Assembly (NCBI RefSeq): GCF_001953305.1
Contig: NZ_MTFE01000010.1
Span: forward strand, 5,240,572 to 5,304,571
Source of the DNA: Cnuella takakiae
GTDB lineage: Bacteria; Bacteroidota; Bacteroidia; Chitinophagales; Chitinophagaceae
Length of the DNA: 64,000 bases
Direction: 5' to 3'
The notes beneath the pieces are model-generated. The model saw nothing but the letters and a program-made list of their open reading frames with translations. It did no database searches and was not told the DNA's origin. Positions 53,187 through 62,903 of this stretch are shown one piece after another. The position numbers and the translations under genes were made by a program. The first letter of the stretch is position 1; each line of letters begins with the position of its first letter.

Positions 53187-54107
53187 CTATACACCGTCAT
53201 CGTAAAACTGCCGCAACAGCTTCAAGCGTTTTCTTACCAGCTTATTGCGCATGGGCTCAAAGGAAGCCAGCTCGGTGTTGTTCTTTTTAACTATGATCCG
53301 GTAAGGCTGCTTTAGCTTTCGGGTCAAATGATAGATGGTGACCAGTTCGGCAATATCTTCCGACCATGCGGCCATGCTATAGAGGGAGGTGAAAGGTGTT
53401 TGCTGCAGGGCGCGGTATACTGCCGGTGCAGACACGATGGAAACACTCCGGTTACGCTGCCTTGCGTGGTCCAATAGCAAATCGGTATACATAGGCACAG
53501 GCTGGTTCCTCTTGCGCCAGGTGCCTTTTGTAAAAGGCGTAGGTTTCAGGAGCGTATCGCTGTTGTCCGGGTGCGTGGTCAGGTTCAGCACCGCATCAAC
53601 TATATGGGTTGCTTCGTGTAAAAAAACATACTGGATGGCATTAAGGGTGCCGGCATCAGCAATAAGCTGCACCTCCTGGTCAGCAGCCTGGCTAAATGAG
53701 GTATATTCTTTTTTAGCAACCCATTCAGAAATGGTTTCCGAAAGCATGCCCGCCCGAAAAGTGATGTTGAACTGTTTAGCGGAGTCCCCACTTTCCAGTA
53801 AGGAAGTAAGTGCATTATTCGGCATGCTGTCCATAAAACTGATGCTGTGCAAATGCATTTGCAGGATGCGTTGATGCAAGGGCGGCAATATGGCGATGGC
53901 CTTTTCAACTGCTGCCTTTTCATCCGCATGCAACGGGTGATTGACTGGGTTCATTCCGGCATCCCGAAATAGGGAGAACACGCTTTCCGGAGCAGTTGAC
54001 ACGCGGCTGGAAAGGGGCTCCTTTCTTTTTTGTTCAGGCACCTGCGCACGGGTAAAAGTAGATAGCAGCAAGGCACAGATAAAACTGCCTAAAATGCGGG
54101 TGTTCAT
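53187..54107 (-). CDS. exported protein with HExxH zinc motif
   Basis: 306 residues from ATG 54105-54107, which places a signal peptide (LGSFICALLLSTFTRAQ). A HExxH motif is seen in FLHEATHIVD, followed by a helical region with a possible third ligand (WSEDIAELVTIYHL). The rest has no recognised fold. A gluzincin-like peptidase is plausible but unproven; the match rests on one motif. No neighbour supports a pathway; an SDR gene begins 190 bp on in the other direction. Confidence 0.6.
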   Translation of the reverse strand: MNTRILGSFICALLLSTFTRAQVPEQKRKEPLSSRVSTAPESVFSLFRDAGMNPVNHPLHADEKAAVEKAIAILPPLHQRILQMHLHSISFMDSMPNNALTSLLESGDSAKQFNITFRAGMLSETISEWVAKKEYTSFSQAADQEVQLIADAGTLNAIQYVFLHEATHIVDAVLNLTTHPDNSDTLLKPTPFTKGTWRKRNQPVPMYTDLLLDHARQRNRSVSIVSAPAVYRALQQTPFTSLYSMAAWSEDIAELVTIYHLTRKLKQPYRIIVKKNNTELASFEPMRNKLVRKRLKLLRQFYDDGV

Positions 54108-54297
54108 TATGGTTAGGGTTTCGTATTGAAATAAAACTATTGCTCCTAAAATGTCGCTGGCAAAAGTATGGCCGCAGGTCTCCACTTTCTCTTCCAAATT
54201 ACAATTGGTACATGGGAATAATTCAGCCCTATGTGAATCTGTATGCCCTACTTGTGCGGCATCACCACGGCCTGGAACTTTGCCTTAAATAACAACA

Positions 54298-55092
54298 ATG
54301 GAAACACCATTTTATAGCAACAATGAGCTGTCCGGAAAAATTGCACTGGTTACCGGTGGCACCCGGGGAGCCGGCAAAGCCATAGCAGACCGGTTGCAGC
54401 AGGCAGGTGCAAAGGTGGTCATCACGGCAAGGAATGCACCTGAAAACAAAAACACGGAACAGCACTTTATTGCGGCCGACCTGGGCAAGGCCGAAGGGAC
54501 TGCTAAAGTGGTGCAGGAAGTTCTGGCGGCTTATGGCGGCCTGGATATCCTGATCAATAACCTTGGCGGATCCGACACAGCGGGTGGAGGCTTTGCAGTA
54601 TTGACGGACGCCGACTGGGAAGCATCACTGCAAACAAACCTGCTGGCGCCGGCACGGCTGGACAAGGGGTTCTTGCCCCATATGATCAGCCGCGGCACCG
54701 GCGTGATCATTCATATCGCTTCCATACAGGCGAGGCTGCCATTGTTCGATTCCACGCTGCCTTATGCAGCAGCTAAGGCAGCATTGGTCAACTACAGTAA
54801 GAACCTGTCCAATGAAGTAACACCCAAAGGCGTACGGGTGTTAACGGTATCGCCCGGTTGGATCATGACCTCCGGTTCGGAAAAAATGATGCAACGCATT
54901 GCCGAAACTGGCAATACCACTACCGAGGAAGCTACCCGGAGTGTAATGCAGGCGCTGGGCGGTATACCCTTTGGCCGGCCGGCGCAACCCGCTGAAGTAG
55001 CCGAACTGATCGGCTTCCTTGTTTCGCCCAGGGCCAGCTACCTGACAGGTACCGAGTTTGTAATAGACGGTGGAACCATACCCACCACTTAA
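54298..55092 (+). CDS. short-chain dehydrogenase/reductase
   Basis: 264 residues. Rossmann motif TGGTRGAGKAIA, the NNLGGSD segment (NNAG equivalent), the catalytic Ser in IHIASIQ and Tyr-Lys in YAAAKAAL are all present; the end shows SPRASYLTGTEFVIDGGTIP, the classical SDR C-terminus. Substrate unknown. It is followed by an NTF2-fold gene 20 bp downstream and faces an HxlR regulator, which is a common regulator of SDRs in Bacteroidota. Confidence 0.92.
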   Translation: METPFYSNNELSGKIALVTGGTRGAGKAIADRLQQAGAKVVITARNAPENKNTEQHFIAADLGKAEGTAKVVQEVLAAYGGLDILINNLGGSDTAGGGFAVLTDADWEASLQTNLLAPARLDKGFLPHMISRGTGVIIHIASIQARLPLFDSTLPYAAAKAALVNYSKNLSNEVTPKGVRVLTVSPGWIMTSGSEKMMQRIAETGNTTTEEATRSVMQALGGIPFGRPAQPAEVAELIGFLVSPRASYLTGTEFVIDGGTIPTT

Positions 55093-55112
55093 TCACATAA
55101 AAAAACAGGAAC

Positions 55113-55436
55113 ATGAATTTACCCAATGTAGTTACCGGGCTGATCAAATCACAGGAACAATTTGACAGCGCAGCCTTTGCCAACTTTTTCGCAGCAGATG
55201 CCGTGGTGTTCGATGAAGGAAAAACCCACCAGGGAAGAATGGCCATTCAACAGTGGAATGCACAAACCAACCAGGAGTACCAAACAACCCTGCAGCCGAT
55301 GGGTTATGCAGAAACGGAAGGGGGCGGCGTGCTCACCACCCAGGTGTCGGGCACATTTCCAGGCAGCCCGATTGTAGCGAAGTATCATTTGCAAATAGCG
55401 GATGACCTTATCCAATCATTGAAGATTGCCGTTTGA
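55113..55436 (+). CDS. NTF2/SnoaL-like protein
   Basis: 107 residues. NTF2-like fold: SQEQFDSAAFANFFAADAVVFDEG, then AIQQWNAQTNQEYQTTLQ and VLTTQVSGTFPGSPIVAKYHLQIADD. It is the second gene of the SDR operon (20 bp gap). Such proteins often act with the neighbouring dehydrogenase on the same metabolite, but this is inference. Cytosolic, no signal. Confidence 0.85.
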   Translation: MNLPNVVTGLIKSQEQFDSAAFANFFAADAVVFDEGKTHQGRMAIQQWNAQTNQEYQTTLQPMGYAETEGGGVLTTQVSGTFPGSPIVAKYHLQIADDLIQSLKIAV

Positions 55437-55688
55437 CCTTTGCCCGCTTGATTTGGTTGAGCGTAAATAAAAAGGAAAATTCAAAAAGTGCAGCTGCTCC
55501 GGCGACAGCAATTTTTGATTTTTCCTTTTGCCTTTATAAAAACAATTGCTCCTATTGACACAGCCATTTTATCAAACAGCACAGGCGCACAAACAAACCC
55601 CAACCTGGTTGTAGCGTTGTGTGCAACAACCCGCAGGCATCGCTGCCGAGCATCCTGCTACATAATTCATTTCGTTACTCCTACGAAC

Positions 55689-56069
55689 TTATACAGCAAC
55701 TGCCGGTGAACTGAACCGGTTGGTTTTACCAATCACCCGTTGTAAAAAATCGCGGTTGTCATCGCCCCAATAACCCAGTGCGCCAATCAGGGGCAGCAGC
55801 GACTGGCCTTTTTCCGTAAGGCTGTATTCCACTTTCAGGGGCAACTGGTGATAAACCTTTTTGCTTACCAGTTCGTGTTCTTCCAATTGCGCCAGTTGCA
55901 TATTCAGTACACGACGTGCAGCCTCTGGTATCTTCCGGGCCAGCTCGCTGGGTCGTTGCACCCCGTTGCCGATGTACCACAACAGGTGAAACTTCCATTT
56001 GCCATTCAGAACCTCCCGCAGCAGGTCCAGCCCACATTGGTCGTCGATGGCGATTTTCCGTTCATACAT
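55689..56069 (-). CDS. HxlR-family transcriptional regulator
   Basis: 126 residues from ATG 56067-56069 (MYERKIAIDDQCG); the upstream Met adds seven. HxlR fold: LLREVLNGKWKFHLLWYI, LNMQLAQLEEHELVSKKVY and YSLTEKGQSLLPLI. A Cys in DDQCGLDL is at the position common to the family. It is convergent with the SDR-NTF2 pair, a typical regulator location; the operator would be near that pair's promoter or its own. Confidence 0.9.
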   Translation of the reverse strand: MYERKIAIDDQCGLDLLREVLNGKWKFHLLWYIGNGVQRPSELARKIPEAARRVLNMQLAQLEEHELVSKKVYHQLPLKVEYSLTEKGQSLLPLIGALGYWGDDNRDFLQRVIGKTNRFSSPAVAV

Positions 56070-56312
56070 AAGCGTTTCTATATAAAGCAAATTTAAATAC
56101 CACCGATGAAAAGTACCGCAGGGAATAATTATTCCCTAGCTGCCCTTGCCTTGCTGCAATAAAATATTCGTGCTTGCGCTCAGCCATAAAAAACCAGGCA
56201 GGGAAAAAAATGCAAGCATCATCTGCTTTCGTCCATTTACCCGCGGGCTTATTCAAACCAACTTTGTGTCATCAACAAACAAACCAAAATGATCACTAAT
56301 AAACACAAAACA

Positions 56313-57221
56313 ATGAAAACAGCTATTGCCACCCTCCTGCTTTTTGCAACCTTACTCTCCACGGGATCCGCTTCAGCGCAGGGGAAAAGAGTACCAGCGT
56401 CCGCGGGAAGGGCCAGCTTTGTCGAGGTAGAGCCAAACGTTCGCCTGCACGTAACGGACCTGGGGGCAGGACAGCCCATCGTACTGATACACGGATGGCC
56501 CCTGAGCAATGCCATGTACGAATACCAGTACCAGTACCTGGTGCGCCGGGGATTTCGCGTAATCGGTATTTCGCTGCGGGGTTTTGGCCAGTCCGACAAA
56601 CCTTTTGGCCGCTATGATTTTGACGTGTTCTCAGATGATATCAAAACCGTACTGGAGAAACTGAATATCCATAACGCGGTGCTTGGCGGCTTTTCCATGG
56701 GTGGTGCTGTTGTGCTGCACTATGTTACCAAATACAACAGTGCCCATGTAAGCAAACTGGCCCTGTTTGGCGCCGCGGCTCCCTCCTGGAAGCAGCGTGA
56801 GGGCTACCCGTACGGCATCTCCGATGCAGATGCGGCAGGCTTGATCAAAACCACCATGACCGGGCGCCAGGACCTCATAGCAAGCTTTGGCGCCAGCTTT
56901 CCGGCCAGGGAAGGTGCCATCAGCAAAAACATGGAGAAATGGCTGGAAACGATCAACCTGGAAGCATCGCCCTACGCCGTTACGGAATCCATTACCGCCC
57001 TGCGCGACCTGGACCTGCGGCCCGCGCTGTCGAAGATCAAAATCCCGGTAGCAATCTTCCATGGCACCCAGGACAAACTCTGTGACTTTGCCTTTGCCGA
57101 ACAACTCCACAAAGGCATCAGGAACTCCTATATCGTTAAGTTTGAAAACAGCGGGCATGCGCTGTTTATAGAAGAGATGGAGAAATTCAATACAGAACTG
57201 GAGAAGTTTGCAAAAGGATAG
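56313..57221 (+). CDS. secreted alpha/beta hydrolase (chloroperoxidase-like)
   Basis: 302 residues from ATG 56313, giving the signal peptide AIATLLLFATLLSTGSASA; the earlier Met adds eight. Catalytic features: oxyanion VLIHGWPLS, nucleophile GGFSMGGAV, Asp in FHGTQDKLCDF and His in ENSGHALFIEE. This is the non-haem haloperoxidase-like group, whose members usually are esterases or perhydrolases. It is followed by a terminator and an AraC gene. Confidence 0.88.
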   Translation: MKTAIATLLLFATLLSTGSASAQGKRVPASAGRASFVEVEPNVRLHVTDLGAGQPIVLIHGWPLSNAMYEYQYQYLVRRGFRVIGISLRGFGQSDKPFGRYDFDVFSDDIKTVLEKLNIHNAVLGGFSMGGAVVLHYVTKYNSAHVSKLALFGAAAPSWKQREGYPYGISDADAAGLIKTTMTGRQDLIASFGASFPAREGAISKNMEKWLETINLEASPYAVTESITALRDLDLRPALSKIKIPVAIFHGTQDKLCDFAFAEQLHKGIRNSYIVKFENSGHALFIEEMEKFNTELEKFAKG

Positions 57222-57222
57222 T

Positions 57223-57278
57223 GGGTAAGTCTAAAACATGCGGCGATCGAAAGGCGCTGCATGTTTTTTGGCTTACCC
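57223..57278. terminator. terminator between hydrolase and AraC gene
   Basis: A long stem: GGGTAAG with CTTACCC, and inside AAAACATG with CATGTTTT, over a GC-rich loop. T-rich segment in the 3' arm. Confidence 0.6.
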
Positions 57279-57327
57279 GGTAAAAAGCAAAACACTAATT
57301 TCCCGGTCGGCCGTTTTAAGATTGGTT

Positions 57328-58188
57328 ATGACACAGCAAAAGCTTTTTGATGTAGGCCCTAAAAAAATAGGGCTCCTTCCGGTAGCGCAGGAAACGGCGC
57401 TGCTGATCAACTCAGAGAACTACAAATCCTTCATCAAGATTGTCTACCTGCCTGCAGGATATACGGTCAAGGTGGATTTCAAAACCTACCACACGCAAAC
57501 CCCTTCCCTATTCTGTGTAAGCCCGAACCAATACCTGCAGGTAGAGCAGTTCGGCACCGAAACGGGTCATTTTATTTTTTACAACCGCGACTTTTACTGT
57601 ATCCAGATACACGATGAAGAAGTGGCCTGCGACGGCCTGTTGTTCAACAACAGCAACAATATGCCGATGACCGCAGTGGCAGCAGCCGAAGCCAGCTTTA
57701 TCAATTACCTGTTTGAACAGATTGAAGCAGAGTTTGCACTCACTGAATCATCACAGGAAGAAATGCTTCGCACTTACCTGAAGCAGCTCCTGATCAAGTC
57801 CACCAGGCTTTGGAAAAAGCAGCATTTTGATACCGGGATGATGCAGCAAAACAATGACCTGGAATTTTTCAGGCGGTTTACCCTATTGGTTGAAAAACAC
57901 TACAAGGAAAAACATGGGGTTGCCGATTATGCCGACCTGCTGCTGATGGCTCCAAAAACATTGACCCATAAATTCAAGCGTTTACATCTTCCACAGCCAA
58001 ACGAAGTAATCAAGAACCGGCTGATGCTGGAAGCCAAAAGGCTGCTGGTACACACATCCATGTCTGCAAAGGAAATAGCTTATGAGTTGGGTTATGAAGA
58101 CCCTGCCTACTTCAGTCGCCAGTTCCAGGTAAAAACCGGTGAGCCCCCTTCCTCCTTTCGATCCAGGTACCTGTCCGCTCCATCGTGA
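57328..58188 (+). CDS. AraC-family transcriptional regulator
   Basis: 286 residues from ATG 57328-57330 (MTQQKLFDVGPKKIG); the longer frame upstream crosses the terminator and is not used. AraC_binding-like N-terminal domain, then two HTHs: HGVADYADLLLMAPKTLTHKF and SAKEIAYELGYEDPAYFSRQF, ending PPSSFRSRY. It follows the secreted hydrolase co-directionally; the terminator between them suggests separate transcripts. Regulon unknown. Confidence 0.9.
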   Translation: MTQQKLFDVGPKKIGLLPVAQETALLINSENYKSFIKIVYLPAGYTVKVDFKTYHTQTPSLFCVSPNQYLQVEQFGTETGHFIFYNRDFYCIQIHDEEVACDGLLFNNSNNMPMTAVAAAEASFINYLFEQIEAEFALTESSQEEMLRTYLKQLLIKSTRLWKKQHFDTGMMQQNNDLEFFRRFTLLVEKHYKEKHGVADYADLLLMAPKTLTHKFKRLHLPQPNEVIKNRLMLEAKRLLVHTSMSAKEIAYELGYEDPAYFSRQFQVKTGEPPSSFRSRYLSAPS

Positions 58189-58825
58189 TGGTATTCAGGC
58201 ATACGCCCCTGCCACACCTACTGAGCACATTTACCAGAGAAACATTTTTATGCATTTTCCAAAACCAAATGACCTCCTGATGGGCATACTGTCCGCCTTA
58301 TATTCTTGTGTGCTCATTGGCTATGTTGCGCCACAAGCACACCTGTTAGGCGCTGGTAGTCAGAAGTCAGGGCAATTGTTGCCATCAGTGGCTTTTAAAT
58401 ATGCTCTGTCCTCCCTTATAATCTGCTGGTCTAAGTATAGCTTGATATACTCAATTGTCGGATAGTCCAACACCCAGAAAAGATACATGGGAACCCGGCA
58501 AAACCTGCAGGTTAATGGTTAACGCATATCAGAACATTGGATTTTTTATCAGCACCCATACCCACCTCCTGTAAAGCAGGCATTCGGGAGGTAACCGGAC
58601 GAACCCTTCGGGTAACAGGTCCTGAGGCGAAAGCCGGCAGGCCTCACTGGCTTTAGGCTTTACGTAAAGCTTAAAACAGGTACCCGGACCTGGCAGCCTA
58701 CCGGAGCAAGGCCAGCACCTTCAATTTGTACAGCTGGTCCATACCACATCCACCGTGGCAACACCATTGCATGGGTTTCATGGAAGCGCTCCCATATTGC
58801 AGGCGCCAACCTTAAACTCTTACGG
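58189..58825. other. intergenic with a worn cassette-type tip
   Basis: No gene supported. Near 58322-58356 there is ATGTTGCGCCACAAGCACAC and then GTTAGGCGC, which resembles the IS-tail/cassette-tip segment (ACGTTGCGCCACAGCCAC), so a small remnant may be present. Confidence 0.4.
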
Positions 58826-59935
58826 ATGAACGCAGCAGCATTATACCGCACATTGGTCCGGGTTATTTTATTTGCCGCGGCCACTACCATTGCTTTGTGG
58901 CTGTTGGGGCAGGTGTATTCGGCAATTTTGTTGTTGCTGGTTGCCCTGGTGCTCGCCGTGGTCATCAACAAGCCGGTTGGCGACCTGGAGCAAAAAGGCT
59001 GGAAGCGGGGTTGGGCATCCCTGGCCGTATTCCTGGCCATCCTCCTTGTTATAGGTTTGATTGCATGGATTGTAGTGCCCAAGGTGAACCAGCAACTCCA
59101 GGTGCTGCTGGAAAACCTGCTCCAATACATTGAAGTAGTTCAAAAGCGGCTGGCAGACTGGCTGGATGTGATACCGGGCATGGAGGCACCAACCAAATCA
59201 AGCCCCGGTGGGCTTTCAGGAGGACTGCCCTCCCTTTCGCAGGCATTGCTGCGCATCGGCAATATTTCTCTTTCGGTATTGAACGTCATCCTGCTGTTGA
59301 TCATCATTATCAGCATGGTTGTATACGCGGTGGTAAATCCCAAACCACTGGCAACATTGTATTTTTCCTTTTTCCATCCCAGGCAGCGCGAGCCGGCTAC
59401 AAAGGCATTCCAGGAAGCTGCGGTCATGCTGTCGGGTTGGTTCAAATCAAATGTCATTGGCGGCTTTATTGAAGCGGTGGCAACGGTGATCGTACTATCG
59501 CTGCTGGGGGTGCCCGGAGCCTGGGTATGGGGTGCCCTGGCCCTGTTTGCCGAACTGATTCCAAAACTGGGATTTTACCTCATGGCTGTTCCGCCAACGC
59601 TGGTAGCTTTATCCATCAGCAATGCTACAGCCATTTGGGTTGCCGTGTTTTTCATCGTGATGGATGAAGTGATGGGCGATGTTGTGATGCCGCAATTAAG
59701 ATCCAACACCATGAACATTCACCCCGTTCCCATCCTGTTCATGGTACTTGCCATGGGTGCCGCCTTTGGCTTTGTGGGCATCCTGCTGGCAACGCCACTG
59801 ACAGCGATCTTCAAAGCCTATTATGAGAACTTCTACGAACGGCGCCTGCCGGAGGACCCGGAACTTCCGTCCAGGATAATGGCGATCATTCATCCCAAAA
59901 CAAGCAGGCAAAAAGAAAATCAGCAAATCGGTTAA
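58826..59935 (+). CDS. AI-2E family transporter
   Basis: 369 residues with about eight hydrophobic helices and a C-terminal cytosolic tail. The family (PF01594) is clear from the N-terminal IALWLLGQVYSAILLLLVAL pattern, the repeated helix GLIAWIVVPKVNQQLQVLLENL with an amphipathic region, and the conserved block GVPGAWVWGALALFAELIPK, followed by DEVMGDVVMPQLRSNTMNIHP. Members export diverse compounds; AI-2 itself need not be the substrate. Followed 94 bp later by the antiporter gene. Confidence 0.92.
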   Translation: MNAAALYRTLVRVILFAAATTIALWLLGQVYSAILLLLVALVLAVVINKPVGDLEQKGWKRGWASLAVFLAILLVIGLIAWIVVPKVNQQLQVLLENLLQYIEVVQKRLADWLDVIPGMEAPTKSSPGGLSGGLPSLSQALLRIGNISLSVLNVILLLIIIISMVVYAVVNPKPLATLYFSFFHPRQREPATKAFQEAAVMLSGWFKSNVIGGFIEAVATVIVLSLLGVPGAWVWGALALFAELIPKLGFYLMAVPPTLVALSISNATAIWVAVFFIVMDEVMGDVVMPQLRSNTMNIHPVPILFMVLAMGAAFGFVGILLATPLTAIFKAYYENFYERRLPEDPELPSRIMAIIHPKTSRQKENQQIG

Positions 59936-60029
59936 TGCAGCGCTGCAGATCATTTCCCTTCAGTGCAATAAAACATTTTACCGGAACGGGCCTGTATTAC
60001 AGCACCACCATTAAAATCTACAAATAACC

Positions 60030-61112
60030 ATGAAGCTAAAACTACCCATTCCCATCTGGACCATTATAGCGCCGGTACTTGCCTGGCTGTTGTACTTTTT
60101 TGCACCTCCTGCAGGCAACACCTTTTTTGCAATACTCCTTGGCATTTCCCTTATGAGCGCGGTAATGGCAGCGGTTTACCATGCCGAGGTGATAGCTCAC
60201 AAAGTGGGCGAACCCTTTGGCACCCTGGTGCTTGCCATTGCGGTTACCATCATCGAGGTTTCCCTGATTGTTTCTTTGATGTTGGCGGGTGGCACAGATA
60301 CTGCTACCCTTGCCCGTGATACCGTTTTCGCTGCAGTCATGATCATCCTGACCGGCATGATCGGCCTGTGCCTTTTAGCAGGAGGAGCCCGCTATGGCGA
60401 GCAGGTGTTTGGACGTCATGGCGTCAGTTCTGCCCTAGTAACGCTGATGGCCATTACCGTGCTCACCCTTATCCTGCCCAACTATACCACCAGCATTGCA
60501 GGACCCTATTATAATACCAGCCAGTTGATCTTTGTTGCCGTGATCTCACTTGTGTTGTACGGAACATTTGTCCTTGTACAGGCAGTGCGCCACAGGGATT
60601 ATTTTCTGCCGCCTGCCGCCGAAGCCGACGAGGAAGTACATGCCGAACCACCCACTACCCGCGTGGCCCTGCTCAGCACCCTGTTCCTTTTACTTTGCCT
60701 GGGCATTGTGGTGTTTCTTGCCAAAGCCCTGTCCCCAACCATTGAAAAAGGGGTGCTTGATTTAGGTGCGCCCAAATCACTCGTAGGTATTATCGTCGCA
60801 TTTGTGATCTTGCTTCCGGAAGGCTTTGCCGCACTGAGGGCCGCCCGCAAAAACAGGTTGCAAACCAGCCTGAACCTGGCCCTGGGTTCTGCACTGGCAA
60901 GCATCGGGTTGACTATTCCCGCTGTAGCGATTGCCTCCCTCATTACCGGCTTTCCGGTAACATTGGGCATCGATGCAAAATCAATGGTGCTGCTGATGCT
61001 GTCCCTGTTTACGATTATCTTATCCTTTAGTACCGGTCGCACAACAATCCTGCAAGGCGTGGTTTTGTTGGTGGTGTTTGCCGTGTATTTGTTTACCACC
61101 ATTGTTCCATAA
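60030..61112 (+). CDS. calcium:proton antiporter (ChaA/CaCA type)
   Basis: 360 residues with about ten membrane helices and the CaCA alpha repeats: VGEPFGTLVLAIAVTIIEVS and LVGIIVAFVILLPEGFAALR. A His/Glu-rich cytosolic loop (EADEEVHAEPP) separates the two halves. Exchanges Ca2+ (and perhaps other cations) for H+ across the inner membrane. Lies downstream of the AI-2E-type gene; convergent with an HPP-family gene, only 11 bp between stops. Confidence 0.92.
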   Translation: MKLKLPIPIWTIIAPVLAWLLYFFAPPAGNTFFAILLGISLMSAVMAAVYHAEVIAHKVGEPFGTLVLAIAVTIIEVSLIVSLMLAGGTDTATLARDTVFAAVMIILTGMIGLCLLAGGARYGEQVFGRHGVSSALVTLMAITVLTLILPNYTTSIAGPYYNTSQLIFVAVISLVLYGTFVLVQAVRHRDYFLPPAAEADEEVHAEPPTTRVALLSTLFLLLCLGIVVFLAKALSPTIEKGVLDLGAPKSLVGIIVAFVILLPEGFAALRAARKNRLQTSLNLALGSALASIGLTIPAVAIASLITGFPVTLGIDAKSMVLLMLSLFTIILSFSTGRTTILQGVVLLVVFAVYLFTTIVP

Positions 61113-61123
61113 GATGCCGCTCT

Positions 61124-61732
61124 TTAAAACTTGAGGTACTTGCGCCTTGGCAAAACAAGCTTGCTAAGCCGCTTTGTAAATTGTTGGGTTGTGGGGTACT
61201 TTCTGTTAGGCGTCAGGTTGTTGAAAATAACGGCCACCAGCAAAAGGATGGATGCGCCGGTAAGCACAGGCGCAAAGACGTATAGAAAGCCAAGGGCCTT
61301 TATTTTCTGTGAGCCGATCACCGCAATGAGCGCGGTGGCTCCGCCTGGAGGATGGAGTGTTTTGGTGACCTGCATTACGACAATGGATAGAGCAACGGCA
61401 AGCGGTGCGGTCAGCCAAATAATATCCGGTAAGACTTTAAAGATCGTTACACCAATCAATGCAGAAAGCACATGGCCACCAATCAGGTTTCGCGGCTGTG
61501 CCATCGGACTTTGCACCGCCCCATACACCAACACGCTGGATGCTCCAAAGGAGCCGATCAGGAATACATTTTCCAGTTCAGACAGAAATGAGTTGTGCAA
61601 TAATGCAATGAGCAGGATTCCCGTAAAAGCGCCAACGAAAGACCAAAAGATCTCCCGGTAGTCTACAAGGGTTTCTTTGTAGATGATGTATTTCGAAATT
61701 CTTATTGCCCGTTTTATTTTCTTTTGAACCAT
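61124..61732 (-). CDS. HPP-family integral membrane protein
   Basis: 202 residues. Four to five membrane helices; signature HPPGGATALIAVIG and an upstream SFGASSVLVYGAVQSPMAQP. The family includes nitrite transporters in plastids and bacteria. N-terminus is basic (MVQKKIKRAIRISK). Convergent with the antiporter gene and not in an operon. Confidence 0.88.
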   Translation of the reverse strand: MVQKKIKRAIRISKYIIYKETLVDYREIFWSFVGAFTGILLIALLHNSFLSELENVFLIGSFGASSVLVYGAVQSPMAQPRNLIGGHVLSALIGVTIFKVLPDIIWLTAPLAVALSIVVMQVTKTLHPPGGATALIAVIGSQKIKALGFLYVFAPVLTGASILLLVAVIFNNLTPNRKYPTTQQFTKRLSKLVLPRRKYLKF

Positions 61733-61960
61733 CGGGGGTACACCTATAAATGGCCGGCAAATATAATATGATAATGTTTACAGCACCTGCGCAGCTTCCT
61801 TAGAGCAGTGCCTGACACCAGCTGATATCCGGGGTTATTTTCTTTAGAGGTGCAACATGCGAAAACCCTGTTAGCCTGGTGAAAGCAGGTTATACCTACA
61901 TAAAAATGCCCCTTGTAGAAACAAAGGGCCATGTCCGTACCTATGATTGCGTTTAACAGT

Positions 61961-62386
61961 TCAATATTGACCGGCGTGCATAGCCACCTGCCGGTTCGAT
62001 TGATACCAATGAATAATTTTATTGATTGCTGTTGCTTTGTCAAAAAGCGTTTCCCCTTTTAAGAAAAGCGGGGTATCCAGTTGCAAGGCAAGCAGGTAAT
62101 TTCTTGGGTTCTTTGTACGCGAGTAGAAAACAACAGGGATATTTTTCGTTGCGTTCCTGAGCTTCAGTTCCTGCAATGCACGATGACCATCCATACCCGG
62201 CAGGTGCAATTCCAACAAGATCAGATCGGGCAATCTGTCTCCGGAAACATAGCAGTCTTCAATGCTGTTCAGCATCCCAAGAACATCTACAGCATGCATG
62301 GTGCAAACACCAGGCACACCAGACTTAAGCAGGTCGTCTGTTAATGCCAACTCCTGTTGATCATTGTCTACGATTAATACAAGCAT
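61961..62386 (-). CDS. atypical receiver-domain protein (Glu in place of Asp)
   Basis: 141 residues with a receiver fold: LVLIVDNDQQELAL, then LILLELHLPGMDGHRALQEL, IPVVFYSR and LFLKGETL. At the phosphoacceptor position the usual Asp is Glu59 (LLELHLPG), and the conserved Lys is followed by Gly rather than Pro. The acidic pocket reads DND. The protein is probably not phosphorylated normally and could mimic the active form. It has no output domain, and no kinase gene adjoins. Confidence 0.8.
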   Translation of the reverse strand: MLVLIVDNDQQELALTDDLLKSGVPGVCTMHAVDVLGMLNSIEDCYVSGDRLPDLILLELHLPGMDGHRALQELKLRNATKNIPVVFYSRTKNPRNYLLALQLDTPLFLKGETLFDKATAINKIIHWYQSNRQVAMHAGQY

Positions 62387-62738
62387 GCAGGTTACGAATA
62401 GGGTACAATAGTGCGGGGAATCACGGCAAATATAGTAAATGCCGTAGCCACGGATAAGTATTTATACTGACCAAATTAACCACTACTTATCCACAAGATT
62501 GGTACAGCATCTTTTGTTGAAGGTTGAATCGGGTTAACCAACCGGACTTAAGAACAACTTTCAGTATCCTTTTTAGATTGTATAAATAATTTTCTTTTTC
62601 CATACAAACCACCCCACATGAGTATTGCTACAGGAGCAACTGCCTGCATGCAGCGCTTAGCCATACAGTTGATATGCTTTTGCAAACAGGACTTAACTAT
62701 GCACACTATGACTTGCAGAATATACCCTGATACAAGCA

Positions 62739-62788
62739 CGATAACAGCACAGGCCTGCCGTAGAAACGACAGGCCTGTGCTGTTATCG
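62739..62788. terminator. long perfect hairpin
   Basis: CGATAACAGCACAGGCCTG pairs with its complement (19 bp perfect), with a further CGT/ACG over a GAA-type loop. It separates the receiver from the GH127 gene. Strong candidate for a bidirectional terminator. Confidence 0.75.
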
Positions 62789-62903
62789 GTTACTTATTGG
62801 GTTTATTTACTGTTACGATGCAGGTACTTACCACTAACCGGCTTTAAATTAAGATAGCGCAACCCGGTGTGCCCATACAATGCCTGGGTAACTTTCGATT
62901 GCT

